A stretch of DNA of 64,000 nt, taken from assembly GCF_014204535.1 (NCBI RefSeq), contig NZ_JACHLR010000014.1, forward strand, positions 1 to 64,000, read 5' to 3'. The notes under the pieces were generated by a model. The model had not been told where the DNA came from. It ran no database searches and worked only from the letters and a program-made list of their open reading frames with translations. Shown one piece after another: positions 30,806 to 39,266 of this stretch; the stretch's first letter is position 1, and each line of letters begins with the position of its first letter. The translations under genes and the position numbers were made by a program. The stretch is from Novosphingobium chloroacetimidivorans (lineage in GTDB: Bacteria > Pseudomonadota > Alphaproteobacteria > Sphingomonadales > Sphingomonadaceae).

Positions 30806-33800
30806 ATGGCTTTTGCGCGATTTGTGCCCCTTCGGATCTTCTCCAGCTTCACCATGCTCGATGGCGCGATCGAGCCCAAGGTGATTGCCAAGCTGGCCAA
30901 GGAGCGCAAGTTCCCCGCCGCGGCGATCTGCGACCGGAATGGGCTCTACGGCTCGTCGGCCTTTGCACCCGCCTGCAAAGGTGCGGGCGTACAGCCGATT
31001 ATCGGCACGTTCCTTGCCGTGGCGCGCGACACCGCATCCGATGCGCCGATCGACTGGCTCGCGCTCTACGCGCAGAACGAAACCGGCTGGAACAACTTGT
31101 GCCACCTCGTCAGCCGCGCGCATCTCGATCGTCCGCTTGAGCGTGACCCGCACGTCGCCTTCGCCGACCTGGACGGCTACACCGAGGGTCTGATCTGTCT
31201 CACCGGCGCAGGCGAGGGGGCGCTCGCCCGCTTGCTGGCGGACGGGCGGGACATCGCGGCCGGGCAGATGTGCGACGCGCTGCAGCGGCTGTTTCCCGCC
31301 AGGCTCTACATCGAGATCGCCCGCAGCGGCGATCCGGTGGAGGATGCGTCCGAGGACGCGCTGATCGATCTTGCCTATGCGCGCGACGTGCCGCTGGTCG
31401 CGACAAATCCCGCGCAATATGCCGAGAAGCACTTCCACCCGGCACACGATGCGCTGCTGTGCATCGCCAACTCCACGCACATCGATGCCGCTGACCGGCC
31501 CCGCTCCTCGCAAGAGCATTGGGTCAAGCCGGCCGAGATGATGGCAGAACTCTTCGCCGACTTGCCGGAAGCGCTCGCGAATACGCTGGTGGTCGCGCAA
31601 CGCTGCTCCTTCGCACCTCCCAAGCGCAAGCCGATCCTGCCCAGCCTGGCCGGCGACAAGCAAGGCGAAGAACGCATGCTGGCCGATGACGCCCGCGCTG
31701 GCCTCGCGCGGCGGCTGGCGCCGTACTGGCCCGAGACGACGGTCGAGGAACTCGATGCGGTCATGGCTCTGCCCCAGGCCGAGCGCCAGGCCGCCTGGCA
31801 GGCGCGGCTGCAGCCGCACGGCGTGCCGGACGAATTCCTCGTCTATGCCGACCGGCTCGATTTCGAAACCGGCATCATCATCAAGATGGGCTTTCCCGGC
31901 TACTTCCTGATCGTTGCCGACTTCATCAAGTGGGCCAAGGACAACGGCATTCCGGTGGGCCCGGGCCGTGGATCGGGCGCCGGTTCGGTGGTCGCCTGGG
32001 CGCTCACCATCACCGATCTCGATCCGCTCAAGCTCGGCCTGCTGTTCGAACGCTTCCTGAATCCGGAACGCGTCTCGATGCCGGACTTCGACATCGATTT
32101 CTGCGAAACGCGACGCGGCGAGGTGATCCGCTATGTCCAGGCCAAGTACGGCCATGACCACGTCGCGCAGATCATCACCTTCGGCAAGATGAAGGCCCGC
32201 GCGGTGCTACGTGACTGCGGCCGCATCCTGCAGATGAGCTATGGCCGGGTGGATTCGCTGTGCAAGATGGTGCCCAACCATCCGACCGATCCCTGGACGC
32301 TCGATCGTGCGGTGAACGGCGCCGCCGACTTCCGCCGCGAATACGACAACGACAACGAGGTGAAACGCCTCGTCGACCTGGCCCGTCTGCTGGAGGGTCT
32401 GCCGCGCAACTCGTCCACTCACGCGGCCGGCGTGGTGATCGGCGACCGACCGCTGTCTCAGCTGGTGCCGCTCTACCGCGATCCGCGTTCGGACATGCCG
32501 GTGACGCAGTTCGACATGAAATATGTCGAGGACTCCGGGCTCATCAAGTTCGACTTCCTGGGCCTCAAGACCCTGTCGGTGCTGCGCAAGGCGACCGACC
32601 TGCTCGAGAAACGCGGCATCTACATCGACTTGTCCACGCTGCCCTGGGACGATGCCGGTGTCTACGACCTGCTCAAGCGCGGCGACACCGTGGGCGTGTT
32701 CCAGCTGGAATCGGAAGGCATGCGCCGCACGCTGGCGGCGGTGAAGCCGACCAACTTCGGCGACATTATCGCGCTCGTCTCGCTCTACCGACCGGGCCCG
32801 ATGGACAACATCCCGCTGTTCGGCCAGCGCAAGAACGGCCTGGCGCCGATCGAGTACCCGCATGAAAAGCTCGCGGTGATCCTCGGCGAAACTTACGGCA
32901 TCTTCGTCTACCAGGAGCAGGTGATGCAGGCCGCGCAGATTCTGGCCGGCTACTCGCTGGGCGATGCCGACCTGCTGCGCCGCGCCATGGGCAAGAAGGT
33001 CCAGGCCGAGATGGACGCGCAGCGCCAGCGCTTCGTCGATGGATGCCGCGAGCACTCGCAGATCGACAAGGCCAAGGCCAACGAGCTGTTCGACTTGATC
33101 GACAAGTTCGCCGGCTACGGCTTCAACAAGTCGCACGCGGCGGCTTACGCGCTGCTGGCGTATCATACGGCCTGGCTGAAGGCGCACTACCCGCACGAGT
33201 TCTACGCCGCGTCGATGTGCTTCGACATGCATCAGTCGGAGAAGCTGGCGATCTTTGTCGACGACGCGCGCCGCAACGGGGTCGAGCTCGCCGCACCCGA
33301 CATCAACATGTCGGAAGCCGAGTTCACCGTCGAGGAGACACCGGACAGCCACGCCGTGCGCTATGCGCTCGCCGGCATCCGCAACGTCGGCGAGAAGGCG
33401 ATGGAGGCGATCGTCGCGGAGCGAGAGGCGAACGGCAAGTTCGTCAGCCTGGACGACGTGTTCCGCCGCGCGCCCGCCGGCTCGATGAACCGCCGGCAGC
33501 TGGAAAGCCTGGCCGCCGCCGGTGCGTTCGACGGGTTGGAGCCCAACCGCGCCAAGGTGCTCGCCAATGCCGACACGTTGCTGGCCGAAGCCGACCGCGC
33601 CTCGCGAGAGCGGGTGAGCAGCCAGCACGCGCTGTTCGGTGGTGACGAGCATGAGAAGCAGGGCCTGCGCCTTGTCGATTGCCCGCCGTGGAACCGCATG
33701 GACCAGATGGCCAAGGAGCGCGAGAACTTCGGCTTCTATTTCGCCGCGCATCCGGTCGAGCAATGGCGCAACGTCGCATCTGCGAACGGCGCGCGCACCC

Positions 33801-34366
33801 ACGCCAGCCTGGTCGCAGGCGGCACATCGGGCCGGGCCGGAGCGGCGATGGCGGTGCTCGTCGAGAACGTCCAGAAGCGCAAGACGCGCAAGGGCAAGGA
33901 CTTCATCCTGGGCGATTTCTCCGACCAGTCCGGCCAGTTCAGCGCCTCATGCTTCGAGGAGAGCCTGGTCGACAGCTTCGTGAAGTGGGCCAAGGATGGC
34001 ACTTGCGTGCTGCTAACCGTCGAACTCGACAGCCCCAGCCCCGACGAGCCGCCGCGCGTCACCGTGCGCGGCGCGCGGCCGCTATCCGAACTCAAGGCCG
34101 ATGCGCGGATGTGCCTCAAGCTGAACGTCGCCACGGTCGAGGCGGTGCAGGAGCTCGCGCTGCTGCTGCGCCCCGGGCTCAAGGGCTGCGGCGAGGTCAT
34201 CGCGCGCCTGCAGATCGACGACGAGCAAGTGCAGGAGGTTCGCCTCGGACGAGACTTCGCGCTCGATGGCGACTTCGCCGACCAACTCGCTCAGATACCG
34301 GGCCTCAGCGAGATCTCGATCAAGCCGATCAAGGGCAGCGGCAGCCACTTGCGGCTGGTGGCGTGA
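30806..34366 (+). CDS. dnaE: DNA polymerase III alpha subunit
   Basis: 1186 residues, the replicative polymerase. Seen in order: an N-terminal PHP domain (FVPLRIFSSFTMLDGAIEPK), the palm with GPGRGSGAGSVVAWAL and PDFDIDF (catalytic Asp427 and Asp429), KVQAEMDAQRQRFVDGC and GYGFNKSHAAAYALLAYHTA (fingers/helix-hairpin-helix region), an OB fold (VENVQKRKTRKGKDFILGDF) and a C-terminal tau-binding region. The first PHP motif lacks His (IFSS instead of the HT/HS seen in active PHP exonucleases), so no proofreading by this domain is expected. ATG 30806 is chosen from family length; the ORF opens at 30689. Confidence 0.97.
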   Translation: MAFARFVPLRIFSSFTMLDGAIEPKVIAKLAKERKFPAAAICDRNGLYGSSAFAPACKGAGVQPIIGTFLAVARDTASDAPIDWLALYAQNETGWNNLCHLVSRAHLDRPLERDPHVAFADLDGYTEGLICLTGAGEGALARLLADGRDIAAGQMCDALQRLFPARLYIEIARSGDPVEDASEDALIDLAYARDVPLVATNPAQYAEKHFHPAHDALLCIANSTHIDAADRPRSSQEHWVKPAEMMAELFADLPEALANTLVVAQRCSFAPPKRKPILPSLAGDKQGEERMLADDARAGLARRLAPYWPETTVEELDAVMALPQAERQAAWQARLQPHGVPDEFLVYADRLDFETGIIIKMGFPGYFLIVADFIKWAKDNGIPVGPGRGSGAGSVVAWALTITDLDPLKLGLLFERFLNPERVSMPDFDIDFCETRRGEVIRYVQAKYGHDHVAQIITFGKMKARAVLRDCGRILQMSYGRVDSLCKMVPNHPTDPWTLDRAVNGAADFRREYDNDNEVKRLVDLARLLEGLPRNSSTHAAGVVIGDRPLSQLVPLYRDPRSDMPVTQFDMKYVEDSGLIKFDFLGLKTLSVLRKATDLLEKRGIYIDLSTLPWDDAGVYDLLKRGDTVGVFQLESEGMRRTLAAVKPTNFGDIIALVSLYRPGPMDNIPLFGQRKNGLAPIEYPHEKLAVILGETYGIFVYQEQVMQAAQILAGYSLGDADLLRRAMGKKVQAEMDAQRQRFVDGCREHSQIDKAKANELFDLIDKFAGYGFNKSHAAAYALLAYHTAWLKAHYPHEFYAASMCFDMHQSEKLAIFVDDARRNGVELAAPDINMSEAEFTVEETPDSHAVRYALAGIRNVGEKAMEAIVAEREANGKFVSLDDVFRRAPAGSMNRRQLESLAAAGAFDGLEPNRAKVLANADTLLAEADRASRERVSSQHALFGGDEHEKQGLRLVDCPPWNRMDQMAKERENFGFYFAAHPVEQWRNVASANGARTHASLVAGGTSGRAGAAMAVLVENVQKRKTRKGKDFILGDFSDQSGQFSASCFEESLVDSFVKWAKDGTCVLLTVELDSPSPDEPPRVTVRGARPLSELKADARMCLKLNVATVEAVQELALLLRPGLKGCGEVIARLQIDDEQVQEVRLGRDFALDGDFADQLAQIPGLSEISIKPIKGSGSHLRLVA

Positions 34367-34719
34367 GCTTCGGTACGGGGCTTAGCCTTCGAGGGCAGGG
34401 ATTAACTTTACCCGAGCAATTGCCCTGACTTCGATCGAGGTCGTCGTCTGCGAATAGTTTGTGACCAAGACCATCGAGCTCGACCCAACTATCGATCAAG
34501 AGCTATTCATCGTCGCCCCCGCGCAGGCGGGGGCCCCGCTTAAACTTTCTCAAGCAGCGCTTGTGTCGAAGAAGCGGGGCCCCCGCCTACGCGGGGGCGA
34601 CGGAGTGGAATGCTTGAGGCTTCGTTCCTCTTAAAGCTGCATGGGTCTGGAGGCGCCCAAGTCAATGCCACTCAGGCCCAACCCTCGGAACCGCGCTACG
34701 TCACGCAAGAAGTCCAACC
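34367..34719. other. Intergenic region dnaE / era
   Basis: 353 bases between the convergent dnaE and era ends. Apart from the palindrome at 34512-34601 I see no gene, promoter or T-tract terminator. Confidence 0.7.
34512..34601. repeat. GTCGCCCCCGCG-type palindromic element
   Basis: Arms 34512-34541 and 34572-34601 are inverted copies with one mismatch in 30 bases (GTCGCCCCCGCG... / ...CGCGGGGGCGAC) and a 30-base spacer. Near-identical elements occur at 58001-58092 and, decayed, at 55922-55992. It lies between convergent gene ends and may serve as a transcription end. Confidence 0.88.
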
Positions 34720-35625
34720 TCACTTCACCCAGTCGAGTCCCAGTTCCTCGTAGAGGTCCTTGGACTCGGCCCAGTTTTCCTCCACCTTCACGTGGAGGAA
34801 CAAGTGGACCTTGTGCCCCAGGATCGTCGCCAGTTCGTTGCGCGCGGCCTCGCCGATCGACTTGATCATGGCCCCGCGCTTACCCAGCACGATCGACTTC
34901 TGGCTCTCGCGCGCGACCACGATCTGCTGGCGGATCTCCACCGAGCCGTCCTTCTTGGGCGTGTAGGCCTCGTGCCGCACCGCCGTGTCGTAGGGTAGCT
35001 CGTCGTGCAGCTGGCGGTAGAGCTGCTCGCGCGTCACTTCGCAGGCCAGCAGGCGCTCGCTGGCGTCGGACACCTGGTCCTCCGGATAGTGCCAGGGACT
35101 CTCGGGCATCAGGCCGGCGAGATGCGCCTTGAGCTGCGGCACGCCGTCCCCGGTGAGCGCGGAGACGAAGAACACTTCCTCGAACGCGACCTTGCCGGTC
35201 AGGTCCTGCGCCAGTGCCAGCAGCGGCTCCTTGGCGGTCGCGTCGACCTTGTTGAGCGCCAGAAGCTTGCGCTCCTTTCGGTCCTTGAGCGATTCCAGCA
35301 GCGGCTCGAGCTCGTGCTTGCGCAGCTTGATAGGGTCGACCACCAGCAGGATCGCGTCGGCCTCTTGCGCGCCTTCCCAGGCGGCGGCGACCATTGCCCG
35401 GTCGAGCCGGCGCTTGGGCGCGAAGATGCCGGGCGTGTCGGCGAGGATGATCTGCACTTCGTCCGCTCCGGAGTGCTCCAGCGCGATGCCGAGCAGCCGC
35501 GCGCGCGTGGTCTGCGCCTTGGCCGAGGTGATCGCCACCTTCTGGCCGACTAGTGCGTTGACCAGCGTGGACTTGCCCGCATTCGGCGCGCCGATCACGG
35601 CGACGAGGCCGCATTTCTGGGTCAT
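34720..35625 (-). CDS. era: GTPase Era
   Basis: 301 residues. Essential GTPase that binds 16S rRNA during 30S assembly. Seen: G1 GAPNAGKS (12-19), the G2 Thr region AQTTRARLLG, G3 DTPG, G4 NKVD, and a C-terminal KH domain with the GKRGAMIKSIGEAAR loop and VHLFLHVKVEENW. Normal length. Last gene of the lepB-rnc-era cluster; 211 bases separate it from rnc, most of them filled by a large palindrome. Confidence 0.97.
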   Translation of the reverse strand: MTQKCGLVAVIGAPNAGKSTLVNALVGQKVAITSAKAQTTRARLLGIALEHSGADEVQIILADTPGIFAPKRRLDRAMVAAAWEGAQEADAILLVVDPIKLRKHELEPLLESLKDRKERKLLALNKVDATAKEPLLALAQDLTGKVAFEEVFFVSALTGDGVPQLKAHLAGLMPESPWHYPEDQVSDASERLLACEVTREQLYRQLHDELPYDTAVRHEAYTPKKDGSVEIRQQIVVARESQKSIVLGKRGAMIKSIGEAARNELATILGHKVHLFLHVKVEENWAESKDLYEELGLDWVK

Positions 35626-35651
35626 TGGAAAAGCTTTCGATTGAAGAAAAG

Positions 35652-35818
35652 CCCTTCACCCCGGCGGGGGGAAGGATAGCGCAGCTCACGCCCAGCGGGC
35701 GCTAGCGGAGCTTGGATGGGGGGGCTCGACGCCGAGAGGGTGGAGCCCCCCCATCCCACTGCGGCCAGGCTGCTGAACCGCCAAGCCTTCGTATCCTTCC
35801 CCCCGCCTGGGGGAAGGG
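35652..35818. repeat. Palindromic element between rnc and era
   Basis: Outer arms 35652-35678 and 35792-35818 are inverted copies with two mismatches in 27 bases. An inner perfect 14-bp stem (GGATGGGGGGGCTC at 35714-35727 with GAGCCCCCCCATCC at 35743-35756) lies inside. It shares interior words (ATAGCGCAGCT, CTAGCGGAGCTTGGA) with the element at 19954-20117. Because it sits inside the lepB-rnc-era transcription unit, it would fold as a long RNA hairpin between RNase III and Era coding sequences. Confidence 0.88.
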
Positions 35819-35836
35819 ATCGAATGCCGCCCAGGA

Positions 35837-36508
35837 TCACCCGAACCTCGCCATGAACTCGGCCGCGGCTTGCGTCTCGGCGTCCTGCTTGCTGTTCGCC
35901 GTCGCCTGCGCTTCGCCGACACCGTGGACCGATACCGCGACGGTGAAGCGTGCCGCGTGATCCGGGCCCGAGCGGTCGAGCAGCTTGTATTCCGGCACGC
36001 GGCGGCGGTTGCCCGCGGCCCATTCCTGCAGCGCCGACTTGGGATGCTTGCGGCTGCCGGTCTTGCCCAGCACCGGCTCTTCCCACAGCTTGCGCACCAT
36101 GACACGGGCCGCGTCGAAGCCACGCTCCAGGAAGCAGGCGCCGATCAGCGCTTCCATGACGTCGCCGAGGATGTTGTCGCTTTCCTGGCCGCCGTCGTCT
36201 CGCGCCTGCTTGCCGAGGCGGATGTGCGGCGCAAGGCCGATGCTGCGCGCGATGGTGGCGCAGGTGGCGCGGCTGACCAGGGCGTTCAGGCGCTGCGATA
36301 GCTTGCCTTCCGGGCCGTCGCCGCGCTCGAACAGCCAGTCGGCGATGGACAGGCCGAGCACGCGATCGCCCAGGAATTCGAGCCGCTCGTAGTTCCGCTT
36401 GTCCGCGGTGCTGGCGTGGGTCAGCGCCTCTTCCCACAGAGCCGTGTCGAGCGGCTCGCACCCAGTCTGCGCGCGAAGGAAGTCCAGGTTTTCAGGAGAA
36501 AGGGTCAT
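35837..36508 (-). CDS. rnc: Ribonuclease III
   Basis: 223 residues. Cleaves double-stranded RNA in rRNA maturation and mRNA decay. Seen: the signature ERLEFLGDRVL (41-51) with the catalytic acidic residues, DNILGDVMEALIGACFLERG (second acidic pair), and a C-terminal dsRNA-binding domain (PKSALQEWAAG ... GVGEAQATANSKQDAETQAAAEFM). ATG 36508 is preferred over the in-frame upstream start at 36562. Lies 82 bases downstream of lepB. Confidence 0.97.
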   Translation of the reverse strand: MTLSPENLDFLRAQTGCEPLDTALWEEALTHASTADKRNYERLEFLGDRVLGLSIADWLFERGDGPEGKLSQRLNALVSRATCATIARSIGLAPHIRLGKQARDDGGQESDNILGDVMEALIGACFLERGFDAARVMVRKLWEEPVLGKTGSRKHPKSALQEWAAGNRRRVPEYKLLDRSGPDHAARFTVAVSVHGVGEAQATANSKQDAETQAAAEFMARFG

Positions 36509-36590
36509 CGTACGACCCGATCCTCGGCCAGGCTCCCGGACAGGAAGGAGGACAGGGGGCAAGAGGATCGGGCAAGAAAAGACTGCAAGA

Positions 36591-37475
36591 TCAGAACGTC
36601 CCGCCGATCCGGCTCCAGCGCGCGGCGGTGAACCAGGTCCACGGCTTGATCCATTCCGCGCCGCCGTCGGTGGAGAACATCATAACCGACGCCTTGCCGA
36701 CGAGGTTCGCCTGGGGGACGATGCCGATGCCTTCGCCCTCGATCGCCGGGAAGCGGCTGTCGAGCGAGTTGTCGCGGTTGTCACCCATCAGGAACAAGTG
36801 GCCGGCCGGCACCTTGAACACCTGCGTATCGTCCTGCGGCTGGGTGCCGAGGTCGAGCACGTTGTAGCTCTTGCCCTCGGGCAGGGTCTCCTGGAACTGC
36901 GGGTAGGAGCACGCCATCTGGCCGTCCGGCGTCTGCGTCTCGAACTCGATCGCATAGCAGCGCGTGTTCGGCGTGAGCGGCAGGATGAAGTTGCCGACGC
37001 GCTTCTTGGGCACGGCCTTGCCATTCAGGAACACCTGGCCGCCGCGGACCTGTACGCTGTCGCCAGGCAGGCCGATCACCCGCTTGATGTAGTCGATATC
37101 GTTGCCGGGCGGCGCCTTGAAGATGACCACGTCGCCGCGGTCGGGCTGGCTGGCGAAGATCCGCCCCGGAATCAGCGGCAGGCTGAACGGCAGCGAATAT
37201 TTCGAGTAGCCGTAGGACCACTTGGAGGCGAGCAGGTAGTCGCCGTTCAGCAGGCGCGGCAGCATCGACTCGCTCGGGATATTGAACGGCGAGAAGATGA
37301 AGCTGCGGAACACCACCACCAGCACCACCAGCTTGAGCAGGAAAACAAAGAAGTTTTCCTGGCTTTCCTCCTTCTTGGGGGGAGCGGCCGGTGCGCCGAT
37401 CGGTTGCGCGCTGGGGGGCGGGCTATCGGCGAGGTTGTGCGTGTCGGTCATCAAGCTGTCCATGTTGCTCGCCAT
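36591..37475 (-). CDS. lepB: Signal peptidase I
   Basis: About 294 residues. Cleaves signal peptides on the outer face of the inner membrane. Seen: a membrane helix (FFVFLLKLVVLVVVFRSFIF, about 42-61), the catalytic Ser in NIPSESML (Ser70), the catalytic Lys in YIKRVIGLPGD (about 130), and box E MGDNRDNSLDSR. The N-terminal 40 residues are Pro-rich and cytosolic. Start uncertain: ATG 37475, 37463 and 37451 are all in frame; the much longer open frame upstream is antisense to pgi and not real. First gene of lepB-rnc-era. Confidence 0.95.
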   Translation of the reverse strand: MASNMDSLMTDTHNLADSPPPSAQPIGAPAAPPKKEESQENFFVFLLKLVVLVVVFRSFIFSPFNIPSESMLPRLLNGDYLLASKWSYGYSKYSLPFSLPLIPGRIFASQPDRGDVVIFKAPPGNDIDYIKRVIGLPGDSVQVRGGQVFLNGKAVPKKRVGNFILPLTPNTRCYAIEFETQTPDGQMACSYPQFQETLPEGKSYNVLDLGTQPQDDTQVFKVPAGHLFLMGDNRDNSLDSRFPAIEGEGIGIVPQANLVGKASVMMFSTDGGAEWIKPWTWFTAARWSRIGGTF

Positions 37476-37619
37476 GGCTCTCGTCAAGCGGCGTGCGCGG
37501 GCGAACGACACCACGGTGGTGCCGATCCCGCACAAGATCGGCCTTGGCCCTCGCAGGTGCAACAGGCATAAGGCGGCGCGTATGCGGGGCAGCGTGTCTG
37601 GCGCAAAGTGGGGAATGGC

Positions 37620-39137
37620 ATGAGCGAGGCTACGGGTTCGGTGTGGAAGAAGCTGGCGGATCTCCCCAAGCCCACTCTGGCACAGCTGTTCGCCGAGGAT
37701 CCCGCGCGGCTCGACAAACTGGCGACCCGCTTCGACCTGGGTGAGCAGGGCATCCGCTTCGATTGGTCCAAGACCCACCTGGACGATGCGCATATCGCCG
37801 CGTTCGAGCAGCTGGCGCAGGTGGCCGGCTTCGACGAGCATCGCCGGGCGCTGTTCGCGGGCGAGATCGTCAATCCCACGGAAGGCCGCGCCGCCGAGCA
37901 TACGGCACAGCGGGGCGTCGGCAAGGACGAGAGCGTCGCCCTGGCGCACGGCTATCACTCGCGCATGGCGGCGGTTGTCGAGGCGATCCATCAGGGTGCG
38001 ATGGGCGACGTCAGGCATCTGATCCACATCGGCATCGGCGGTTCGGCTCTGGGGCCGGCGCTGGCGGTGTCGGCGCTGGCGCGCGATGGCGCGATGGTCG
38101 ACGTGCACGTGGTTTCCAACATCGATGGCACCGCGCTTGAAGCCGCCTTCGACGCCTGTGATCCGGCGACGACGATGCTGGCGATCGCGTCCAAGACCTT
38201 CACGACCACCGAGACGATGGTCAACGCCGCGAGTGCGATCGAGTGGCTGCAGGAGAACGGCGTCACCGATCCCTACGGGCGCGTCGTCGCGCTGACCGCT
38301 TCTCCCGAGAAGGCGGTCGAGTGGGGCGTGGACGAGACACGCATCCTGCCGTTTTCGGAAAGCGTGGGCGGCCGTTATTCGTTGTGGTCCTCGATCGGAT
38401 TTCCGGTGGCGATGGCGCTGGGCTGGCCGGACTTCGCCGAGCTGCTGGAGGGCGCCGCCACGATCGACCGGCATTTCCGCGACGCCGATGGCGCGGCCAA
38501 CCTGCCGCTTCGCGCCGCCTTCGCCGACCAGTACTACACGCGCCTGCGCGGGTGCCAGACGCGCGGCGTCTTCGCCTATGACGAGCGGCTGGCGCTGCTG
38601 CCCGACTATCTCCAGCAGCTGGAGATGGAGTCGAACGGCAAGTCGGTGAAGGCGGACGGCTCGCCGGTCGATGGGCCGACGGCGCCGATCACCTGGGGTG
38701 GCGTCGGCACCGATGCGCAGCACGCGGTTTTCCAGTTGCTGCATCAGGGCACCAACCTGGTGCCGGTCGACTTCATCGCCGCGATCGTGCCCGGCCATGA
38801 TCTGGACCCTGCACACCATCGCATCCTTCTGTCCAACTGCTTCGCGCAAGGCGCGGCGCTGATGGCCGGCAAGCCGAGCGACGATCCGGCGCGCGCCTAT
38901 CCCGGCGATCGCCCTTCCGCGACCATCCTGCTCGACGAAGTGTCGCCCGCCAGCTTCGGCGCGCTGATCGCCTTTCACGAGCACCGCACGTTCGCGAACG
39001 CGGTGCTGATGGGGATCAACCCCTTCGACCAGTTCGGTGTGGAACTCGGCAAGGAGATCGCCAAGCAGATCGAGAAGGGCGGCACCACCTTCGATCCCTC
39101 TACCGAGGCGCTGCTGGAACTGGCCGGCATCGCCTGA
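37620..39137 (+). CDS. pgi: Glucose-6-phosphate isomerase
   Basis: 505 residues. Interconverts glucose 6-phosphate and fructose 6-phosphate. Seen: HIGIGGSALGPALAVSAL (sugar-phosphate loop), ASKTFTTTETMVNA, SVGGRYSLWSSIGFPVAMALG (PGI signature 1), GGVGTDAQHAVFQLLHQG (catalytic His/Gln region) and a C-terminal NPFDQFGVELGKEIAKQI (signature 2 with the conserved Lys). ATG 37620 is preferred; a GTG 12 bases earlier is in frame. Divergent from lepB. Confidence 0.97.
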   Translation: MSEATGSVWKKLADLPKPTLAQLFAEDPARLDKLATRFDLGEQGIRFDWSKTHLDDAHIAAFEQLAQVAGFDEHRRALFAGEIVNPTEGRAAEHTAQRGVGKDESVALAHGYHSRMAAVVEAIHQGAMGDVRHLIHIGIGGSALGPALAVSALARDGAMVDVHVVSNIDGTALEAAFDACDPATTMLAIASKTFTTTETMVNAASAIEWLQENGVTDPYGRVVALTASPEKAVEWGVDETRILPFSESVGGRYSLWSSIGFPVAMALGWPDFAELLEGAATIDRHFRDADGAANLPLRAAFADQYYTRLRGCQTRGVFAYDERLALLPDYLQQLEMESNGKSVKADGSPVDGPTAPITWGGVGTDAQHAVFQLLHQGTNLVPVDFIAAIVPGHDLDPAHHRILLSNCFAQGAALMAGKPSDDPARAYPGDRPSATILLDEVSPASFGALIAFHEHRTFANAVLMGINPFDQFGVELGKEIAKQIEKGGTTFDPSTEALLELAGIA

Positions 39138-39187
39138 GAAGGCCCCGGATTTGCGAGCAGCGTTTACCAAGTTGCTGTGATTCCGCG

Positions 39188-39266
39188 TAGAACCCAGCCA
39201 ACCGGGGGGCAAACATAACCCGGTAGGTCCTGCTCAACGCTCATCAGCCTTGAGACCTGGGTTCTA
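39188..39266 (+). promoter_or_regulatory. Inverted repeat pairing with the start region of the S8 lipoprotein gene
   Basis: TAGAACCCAG (39188-39197) and CTGGGTTCTA (39257-39266) are perfect 10-base inverted copies 59 bases apart. The right arm ends on the A of the ATG at 39266 and covers the place where a ribosome binding site should be; no good Shine-Dalgarno is visible. In RNA this could hide the start codon. Confidence 0.5.

Noticed and set aside
37476..39212. N-terminal extension of lepB to 873 residues
   Set aside because: The extension is antisense to pgi; signal peptidase I homologues start near 37475-37451.
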